Shown: piece after piece, positions 57,822 to 64,000 of the stretch
Numbering within the stretch: the stretch's first letter is position 1
Layout of the letters: each line of letters starts with the position of its first letter
Assembly: GCA_036872755.1 (NCBI GenBank)
Contig: JAVHNS010000004.1
Span: 2,914,001 to 2,978,000, forward strand
Origin: Orbilia blumenaviensis
Lineage: Eukaryota > Ascomycota > Orbiliomycetes > Orbiliales > Orbiliaceae
Length of the DNA stretch: 64,000 nt
Reading direction: 5' to 3'
The notes under the pieces: model-generated
Told to the model about the DNA's origin: nothing
Seen by the model: only the letters and a program-made list of their open reading frames with translations
Databases searched by the model: none
Position numbers and translations under genes: made by a program

Positions 57822-58525
57822 TCATTTATTTTTGCGGAGGTCGCTGGGGCTATATAGAGGAATATTCCAGCCGCCGGATGAATAATTCGGGGTGCCGTCG
57901 TTAGGAGTATTGTGCTGGCGTTCTCCTGGGGGACTACCCTCCGATCCCGGCCAATATTCAGGTACATCCTTCCATGTTGCTTTGATAGAGAGCTTATCCG
58001 ATGGTTGTTTCTGGATCCATTTGCATGAGCATTCAAAAGCGCCGCTGTTAGTTGCAGGAGGGAGGGGATTTGGAAGTTAGCAAATGTAGGATACAGTTTT
58101 TTTTTTCTCGTAACGAAGATCCAATTCTAGGCTGGAGGGGTTCCTTACGGATTCTGGGAGCCGACACATTTCCTTAAGAAAATATCATCGTTGCACGGCA
58201 TCCCCGCAATCGGGTTCAGCAGAAGCTCTCCGAACATGTTACACCGGCAGTAATTCTCGCAGTCTTCGATGGTGCTCCAGGGGTCTTTATTCGGGTCGTT
58301 AGGGCCACCCAAAAACGGTTCCCCACCGACGGGTTTTTCGTTTACTCTGTTCCTTGCACGACTACAGTCAAGCTGGTAGTAGCCTGTGTGTTTGCCGGTT
58401 TCTTCGACGAAAGCAGGCCAGATGTCCAGGCCGGAGTTTTTCCATGGCCTCCCCCAGTCGAATTTTGCGGTGACGAGGTCGGCGGTGAGGAAGAGGAGGG
58501 GCAGAGCCAGAGCGATGGATCGCAT
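57822..58525 (-). CDS. Secreted cysteine-containing protein of unknown function, 199 aa
   Basis: I do not recognise the family. Two exons (58525-58149 and 58044-57822) give 199 aa. The N-terminus MRSIALALPLLFLTADLVTA is a strong signal peptide with likely cleavage before KFDWG. The mature chain has eight Cys (LDCSRAR, EDCENYCRCN, MPCND, RKCVGS, FECSCKW), consistent with four disulfides. It ends in a Gly/Ser/Pro/Asn-rich tail without Cys, and has no GPI signal or transmembrane segment. The splice (donor GTAAGG, acceptor CTAACAG) restores an open frame of 74 codons with two further Cys, which supports exon 2. A TATATAG-like element lies about 55-60 nt upstream. Size and composition are effector-like. 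It is divergent from the next secreted orphan. Confidence 0.75.
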
Positions 58526-59772
58526 GTTTGGCTATTTTATCTGTTGTTTATCTCCCTCTTTCTCTTCCTTCCTATTATGTATATAGATGTATCGAGATCC
58601 GGCTAATGCTAAAGGATTTTCGTCAATAATGGAATCAATTTATAATGATTAATTTATAATCTTACGCTGCTGGTGGATTGTTTAAATTGATATACAAGAT
58701 TTTATATTGAATGCAGCATACCACGCCACTGCATTTGGTGAAGCTAATTGTTAAACCGGGTGAAAAAAAGTTCAAGCTCGGGAAACTTTTGTGAGGTGGG
58801 GATACCGATGGGTATATGGGGAAATGACTGATAAAGTAGTGAATGGAATTTTTTTTTCTTTTCTTTGTTTCGGTTCTTTCTTCCTTTTTTAGAAGCTATG
58901 ATATTATTATTAGTTTTCTATCTGAATGGATGAATAAGTGAAGGAAGGAGGATAGTGAGGGAAGTAAGGGTTTTGTCGTTGGCCTATGAAGCATAAGAGA
59001 TACTATGGTCAAGTTTTGGTTCATGTTGACGTTGGGTTGGATTCTTACTGCCTAGGTATCAATTAGCTCCTTTCCGCGCCGCACAACCACTATCATGCTG
59101 TATATACTTAGTAAACATTTCACTGTTGTGTCGAGTGCATAGAACTAACAGAACCGTTTTAAGGGGGTGTTAAAAAATCTGAATACGAGGTACTTTCGAA
59201 TTTTAGGATCTTGTTAAGATATGTTACCAACTAAGCTCTACCTAATAAACTCATATGATCATAGGTCGATATCCTAGTATGGGTCTGTAGTATTTTGGAC
59301 TGTGTATTTTTCCTACAACAGGTTTCGGGTTACGCCCCCAACTGTGAAATCCCCATAGCCAAATTACAGGCTCTGATACATGACTGTATTCGATGTTACT
59401 GCCTGGAAGGGGTGTCACGACCACAGGCATATATAATCGATATCTTAATGAGTAAAAACATATGCTTGCACTAGTATACTAGTATACTTCCTTTTTTTCT
59501 AGGCTTGTGGATTGGGATCCATTCAAGAAGTGGCGGATCCCCACCCACTTCAGATTTGGATAACGGATTTCACTTTCATTGACCATTTTCTTCTTTAATA
59601 AATCTCGGTCGCATTTCTAAAAGGATCGAAATCACCATTTCCTAGTTTTCTTCGGGTATATAGATATAGATATAGATATAGTGGGGGTTTGAGAAAAGGC
59701 CTGAATAGATATAGCTAGCTGCACATACACGCAGATATCTGCGGGTTGTTTTTGTTTTTCCTTTCCCGCAGG
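58526..59772. promoter_or_regulatory. Divergent region between two secreted-protein genes
   Basis: A 1.25-kb interval that must hold the promoters of both secreted-protein genes. TATATAG-like elements lie near each gene: minus strand at 58580-58586, and plus strand at about 59657 within a TAGATA repeat (59660-59681). AT-rich throughout, with no gene seen. Confidence 0.45.
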
Positions 59773-61115
59773 ATGAAGCTCCTCGGCGCACTTTCGTTAT
59801 CCCTATCGGTTCTCGAGCTGCAGGTTGCCAATGCCCTCCCGGCTGTAGACAAACCCAACCAGCCCCAAAAGCGGGAGCCGATCAATGCTTTTCACTATGT
59901 CAGAGATATGGACCATGATGAGGTCCCGTCTCTTGATCATCTGCTCGCCATTAGGGACGCGCCAGCCCATGTACCGATATCGAATACGAGACTTACGCCG
60001 GGCATGCTTCTAGATCATATCTTAGATATGAATCCGACACTTAAGCCGGCTGCTGTTGAGACGATTGGAAAGGTGGAGTTTAATCAGTATACTTTTAACC
60101 GGTCCGGTACGTTCATTTGTTCTCTAAGATGTGCTGTATTTCTTTCTTTCCCCATCTCTTTCCTCTATCTGTGAGGTTGGAGATATGTGTATATATAATT
60201 TTCGATACTGGCTCCCAGAGGGTCAAGTGTTTGTTAAAAAAATTGAGAGATGATGGGCGCTAACGGCTCGCTTTTTCTTTGCGGATTAACGGATTAGTAT
60301 GGAACGGTGGAGTAGCAGACATGCTCTCCCATGCACCGGTTACGACCCATATCAAGCTGGCAGATCTTGAGAATGCTGCTAAGCCCGACACTAGTGATGG
60401 AGCGGGTGCTGGCACGATTCAGCGCAGAGACCCGAGCCCTGTCATGGCCGAATATCGTGACAACAATGCACCATGGGGTGGGAACTTGCCAGCGCCCATG
60501 CCCCCGGGTTCCATTTTCAGAGAAGGGGCGCGTGATGTTACCTTCACATCCGTCAATTTGAACTGGATGGCAAGGTGCTTCAACAGAAACGGCAAGTATG
60601 TATACGCGAGACTGGAGCATCTTCGCGAGGTCGCAGATCACTACTGCACTCTCTTCGATATGCATATGTACAGGCTAGCGAAGGGCATAGGATATAACGA
60701 CATCGGAGAGTTCTCGCTGGGGACGGTATATAAAGCCGTCAAGCTGGACGACGCCCGCACGATGCGTGTTAACTTCCAGTTCCTCTACCAACCGACGGGA
60801 TACCAGAATGCACAGTTTTGGTATCCCATGTCCTTGTTCACGGGTATGCAGGGAGTTTGTCACAGAGTCATGCGGAACTTCTTGTCGGTGCCTACGATGA
60901 TGGATGGATGCCTTGGCGGCTCCAAAGAGGATACTAGAGGTGGATGGGTTGGGTTTGATGTCGGTGGAAAGGTCGATAACCGGATGGTTGCTCGATGGGC
61001 TATCGATCCGTACGTTCGTAAGAGCACCGAACATGATTGGCCAGATCCGTATCCAGAGGAGGGCAGGACCAATGGGCTTCCTCGCACCTATCCTGAGGAG
61101 ATTTATCAGCCATAA
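59773..61115 (+). CDS. Secreted protein of unknown function with prodomain and Kex2-type sites, 383 aa
   Basis: I do not recognise the family. Exons 59773-60106 and 60298-61115 give 383 aa. The signal peptide MKLLGALSLSLSVLELQVANA is followed by LPAVDK. A Kex2-like dibasic site (QPQKREP, about residue 38) and a second (TIQRRDPSP) delimit a pro-region of about 120 residues. The C-terminal domain (about 165-383) has four Cys (ARCFNRN, HYCTLFD, GVCHRVM, DGCLGGS), many aromatics and several Trp and Tyr-rich segments (NAQFWYPMSLFTGMQ, GGWVGFDVGGKVDN), which suggests a disulfide-stabilised globular fold. The second exon joins in phase to give FNRSVWNGGV. The upstream in-frame TTG is ignored in favour of the ATG that starts a proper signal peptide. 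No enzyme motif is evident. Confidence 0.75.
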
Positions 61116-62335
61116 GATTAGACTTCTCTTCTTTCTGTTTCTCCCCGCTCCTCCTATTCCATCCTTTTTATAAAAAGGACTACATATCGTATCCATGTCG
61201 AAGTTGTTTATGTGTGTATATGTGTAGTATCGAATGCCTTCTAGAGGTAGTGCATCATTGTCTCGCTTCCTTCCTCGTTGTATGTGTTCGTTGTTAATAT
61301 CCATCTTTTATCATATATCTTCCTTCGGATACGAGAGTATTTACACGGGTTGACAGATATTTTATATTTGCGAAGGAGGGTTATCATTGATATCATGATG
61401 CTGGTTATTTGTAAATTGTATGGCTCATCTCCGAGGATATATATAAGAACCGAGTCCGTTGCTTAATTAATATTCAAATATTGGTTTTTCATTGAGGAAT
61501 ATCGATATGCGCTTAGGAAGGCTAGCTAGAGTTTGTGTAATTAATAGCCAGTTCTAGATATATACTATTTCGATAATCAAAACCATTCACTTTCTACAAA
61601 AAGCGACATTCCCAAAAGGCTGGACTCATAATGCAATGTTCAGGAATACATCGACCCCACAGTTGTGGTCAACAGCGTCTGGGGCCGAGATTATATCGAC
61701 CCTACAAAATCCAACAGCAGTTTAGGTTGAACTGTGTGTTGTCTAGCTTCGACCTCAACATACCTCTTAAACACCCAGACAATTATCGGCGTATGATGGT
61801 GATATCTTGATCACTAGATCATAAACTATATATTAACTAATGAGGTTGTACCGGAAGAAACCGCAACAAACCAAGTGCCGGTAGTGTATTAGAGTCGAAG
61901 CTATAGGCATGTCGTATTGCGAGCCGAGCGGGCCTGTTACGATAAATTTGGGGTAATGAGAGTCTTTCAAATGAAAAGTAATGAACTGCTCTATGTATGA
62001 GTACTATCCATAACATATAACTACCTAGGTAGGCAGCTATAGATAGAGATTGAGATTTGAATGTTGAACATGCAGGCTATTATTATTAGCAACAAGTTCG
62101 GCAGTCATTGCTCTAAGGCCACCATAAGCATTAAATAGATAAATAAATAAATAAAAAAATTAAAAAAAAAAAAAAAATTGTACTAACGCACACGCTTCAG
62201 TGCAATGAACTATGGGGGGAATGCATGGATAAATTTGTCAATGGATCTGAGAGATATTTTCTCTTATAGAGGTATGATCAGCTTTACTGACGCTCACTTT
62301 GTCACTATATGAGCACGCTCATCAGAAATTCTTTC
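61116..62335. other. Gene-poor region before 5S rRNA
   Basis: The first few hundred bases are a likely 3' UTR of the secreted-protein gene. It contains a second copy of the dispersed 28-bp repeat (61666-61693), a CCTAGGTAGG motif near 62024 and an A-rich/AAAT tract (about 62133-62178). No protein-coding gene is seen. Confidence 0.45.
61650..61706 (+). repeat. Dispersed 28-bp repeat with flanking direct repeats, copy 2
   Basis: The core at 61666-61693 equals the core at 38103-38130 except for two transitions. It is bracketed by ATCGACCCCACA (61650-61661) and ATCGACCCTACA (61695-61706), 12-nt direct repeats with one mismatch. These differ entirely from the GGTTCATAAG repeats around copy 1. A 4-nt and a 1-nt spacer separate core and repeats here. 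Confidence 0.55.
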
Positions 62336-62455
62336 ATCTGCGTTCATAGCTGGCGGAATAGTTAGGTATCCCGTCCGCTCTGCCTTATACAAGCCTCCAA
62401 GCGGCCGCTTAGTAGTACAGTCGGTGACGATGTGCGAATCGCGGCTAACGCAGGT
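62336..62455 (+). rRNA. 5S rRNA gene, strongly diverged
   Basis: 120-nt segment with the layout of eukaryotic 5S rRNA. Conserved blocks in order: CCCGTCCGCTC (62370-62380), GCC, AAGCC, TTAGTAGT (62409-62416), GGTGAC (62423-62428) and GCGAATC (62434-62440). Helix I: CTGCGTT (62338-62344) pairs perfectly with AACGCAG (62447-62453), extended by T-G and A-T. Helix II GCTGGCGG pairs with CCTCCAAGC with a bulged A. Helix IV closes under a GTGA loop, and helix V pairs GCCGC with GCGGC. Many bases differ from the common Pezizomycotina 5S (as I recall it), yet pairing is largely kept, which suggests selection rather than decay. A T8 run follows. Fungi with dispersed 5S genes commonly carry variant copies; it could be a variant or a young pseudogene. 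Confidence 0.75.
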
Positions 62456-62465
62456 TCAAATTCTC

Positions 62466-62473
62466 TTTTTTTT
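62466..62473 (+). terminator. Pol III terminator of the 5S gene
   Basis: Eight T in a row on the sense strand, 10 nt after the end of helix I. This is the expected RNA polymerase III stop and supports the 5S reading. Confidence 0.7.
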
Positions 62474-63029
62474 GAAGCTTTTTTGGGCCTGCAGCTTTTT
62501 ATCCTTGTATCGGAGCTCGTTGTACTATTGCCTTTTTTTCAGCCTATTTGGGAAGACTAGCCGGGCTGCTATGCCGATTGGGGTAACGCTTCCAAGCTGT
62601 TTACATGGGCAGGGGATAGTAGGCTTTGTTTACATAAGTATACGTATTCAGGGTAGTTAGTAAACAATCAGAGGACCATTCCTGCGCACCGAGACTATAT
62701 GTATATCCAGTCGAATACGAGGTAGCCGATTGTTTTCTATAGGATTGATTGTCACAGATATCTATAACAGTAAAAATACCTTGCTACCAAAGCACCGTTT
62801 ACTACGAGACTAGATAAAAGGGTAATCCGAAAAACCCAAGGTCGAACCTTAGATGATATATTATCTCTCAAAGTAAACCGCAAGGAGGTATAGTACAGAT
62901 TGGGTAACAAGCAGAGACAATTAAAAGCGTGATAGCAAGAACTTTTTCTTGAGTTTATAGGTGGGAACTGATAGGAAAATCATAAATAATGGTATGAAGC
63001 ACAAAAATAATCGGGGTCGTTAAAAGAGC
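62474..63029. other. Intergenic region
   Basis: Between the 5S gene and the 3' end of the FKBP gene. It includes an inverted repeat AAGGTTCGACCTT-like around 62838-62856, AT-rich 3' UTR-like sequence and no gene. The ORF at 62424-62660 overlaps the 5S gene and is not real. Confidence 0.4.
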
Positions 63030-64000
63030 TTATTTGATCTCAAGGAGTTTGACTGTCAAAGTTTGTTAGCTATCTGCCTGTCTATATTTAATCGTGCGAG
63101 AGAATGGTGGATGCATTCAACTTACCTTCGAAGACTAAAGTGCTGTTCTTTGGGATACCGGGTAGGGCCTTGTTTCCGTATGCGAGGTTTGCTGGAATAA
63201 CGAGCTTCCTCTCACCGCCAACCTTCATGCCAGCGACACCAATATCCCATCCCTTGATAACATCACCCTTTCCGAGGTTGAATGTGAATGGCTTGCCCTT
63301 CTTGTTGCTGTCAAAGACCTTTCCGTCGGTGAGCTTGCCAATATATCTCATAGAAACCTTCTGACCCTTCTTCGCCTCTGGTCCACTACCGACTTTATGA
63401 TCTTCGATCTTAACGCCATCGACGGTACGGGACTTGGAGGATTGGGCGGTTGGCTTCTCGTCCTTGGCCTTCTTCTCGGCTGGGGTGGCTGGCGACTTAT
63501 TTCCATTTGGTGTGGGGCCCTGCTCGAGTTGGGAGGCGAATTGAACCTTCTTCTTCTCAGTTGGGGTTGAGACGGCGACTGGTTCGCCACTGTTAGCCTT
63601 TAGCTTCTTTTGTTGCTTCTTGGAGAGGCTGCTTTGTGGAGTTTCAGTAGCTGTGATGGTGGCTGTGGCGGTGGAGACGGTAGCACCGCTTGGAAGGGTC
63701 TCGCTGCTGGCGACAACGTCAATATCCATTTCGTCTGCAGATCGTTTCTTTGCAGAGAGGGCTTTAGCGGCAGTCTCGGCAGCCTTGGCCTTAAGCTGAG
63801 CAGCCTTTGCGGCGGCCTTCTTCTCCTTGTTGGAGAGAGCCTCCTCGGGCTTCTTGGCTTTGACTAATTTTGGAGCTTCCTCCTCTTCATCGTCAAGTTC
63901 GGTAATGCGTGGGTCTTCAACGTCGTCCAGATCGTCCGATTCCTCGTCAGAGTCAGCATCAACCCCGTCATATTCACCGCTCTTGAGTCTGCGGAGAAGT
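63030..64000 (-). CDS. Nucleolar FKBP-type peptidyl-prolyl isomerase (Fpr3/Fpr4-like), N-terminus outside window
   Basis: The last 298 residues of a nuclear FK506-binding protein. Visible exons are 64000-63126 (continuing beyond the window) and 63052-63030. The N-terminal visible part is a long acidic region ([25 protein letters not shown]), then Lys/Ala-rich basic segments ([25 protein letters not shown]), as in the nucleolar histone-chaperone FKBPs Fpr3/Fpr4. The C-terminal FKBP domain (last 110 residues) has the ligand-pocket residues in [43 protein letters not shown] and the closing VFEVKLLEIK. The 7-residue end is encoded in a 23-nt terminal exon joined in phase 1 (GAA G|TC). The complete protein should begin upstream with a nucleoplasmin-like domain. 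Confidence 0.9.

Noticed and set aside
62336..62473. A-box and B-box-like sequences suggesting a tRNA or SINE
   Set aside because: The B-box-like GGTTCAAATTC straddles the 3' end and there is no acceptor stem. The whole segment fits 5S rRNA far better (conserved loop blocks and helix pairing).
62838..62856. B-box-like GGTTCGACC on the minus strand
   Set aside because: It is part of a short palindrome (AAGGTTCGACCTT) with no tRNA fold around it.
1..64000. CRISPR arrays, prokaryotic-type operons, secondary-metabolite core genes, intact transposons
   Set aside because: No regularly spaced repeats, no PKS/NRPS/terpene core and no transposase or reverse transcriptase ORF is visible. All major genes are ordinary eukaryotic intron-containing loci.

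Overview
The window is nuclear DNA from a filamentous ascomycete (Pezizomycotina). Genes are interrupted by short introns with GTRNGT/CAG-type borders, and orthologues of typical fungal single-copy genes are present (CUL3, UBR1, Cdc25, HEM14, ZIM17, QCR9, PYM, THOC7, RED). A fungal fruit-body-type lectin of the Arthrobotrys oligospora lectin (AOL)/Agaricus lectin family, together with long AT-rich intergenic stretches, makes an Orbiliomycete (nematode-trapping fungus relative) my best guess. That taxonomic step is an inference.

Layout. 0.4-7.8 kb: a full-size PDR-type ABC transporter (+) converges on a secreted GH20 beta-hexosaminidase (-). 7.8-14 kb: gene-poor, with one intron-containing tRNA-Tyr. 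14-24 kb: a RED-like spliceosomal protein, the lectin (with a good TATA box), THOC7 and an orphan 463-residue protein. 24-30 kb: a 6-kb gene-poor stretch leading into Cdc25. 34-46 kb is the gene-dense core: a dienelactone-hydrolase-like/SnoaL-like fusion, protoporphyrinogen oxidase HEM14, the Hsp70 escort protein ZIM17, cullin-3, the tiny five-exon complex III subunit QCR9, and the exon-junction-complex recycling factor PYM. 49.5-56.8 kb: the N-end-rule ubiquitin ligase UBR1 (2246 aa). 57.8-61.1 kb: two divergently transcribed genes for secreted proteins I do not recognise. 62.3 kb: a diverged 5S rRNA gene whose helices are largely kept by paired substitutions. 63-64 kb: the C-terminal part of a nucleolar FKBP-type prolyl isomerase that runs off the window.

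How the genes relate. There is no biosynthetic cluster or defence island. The genes are mostly independent housekeeping functions: mRNP/splicing (RED, THOC7, PYM), ubiquitin (CUL3, UBR1), mitochondria (HEM14, ZIM17, QCR9) and cell cycle (Cdc25). Accessory content is limited to the lectin, the hexosaminidase, the drug-efflux pump, the orphan 463-aa gene and the secreted pair. The most unusual items are the diverged 5S gene, the microexon architecture of QCR9 and CUL3, a GC-AG intron in THOC7, a 28-bp repeat found twice and flanked each time by different direct repeats, and the divergent orphan secreted pair. I found no clear evidence of a wholly new multi-gene system.
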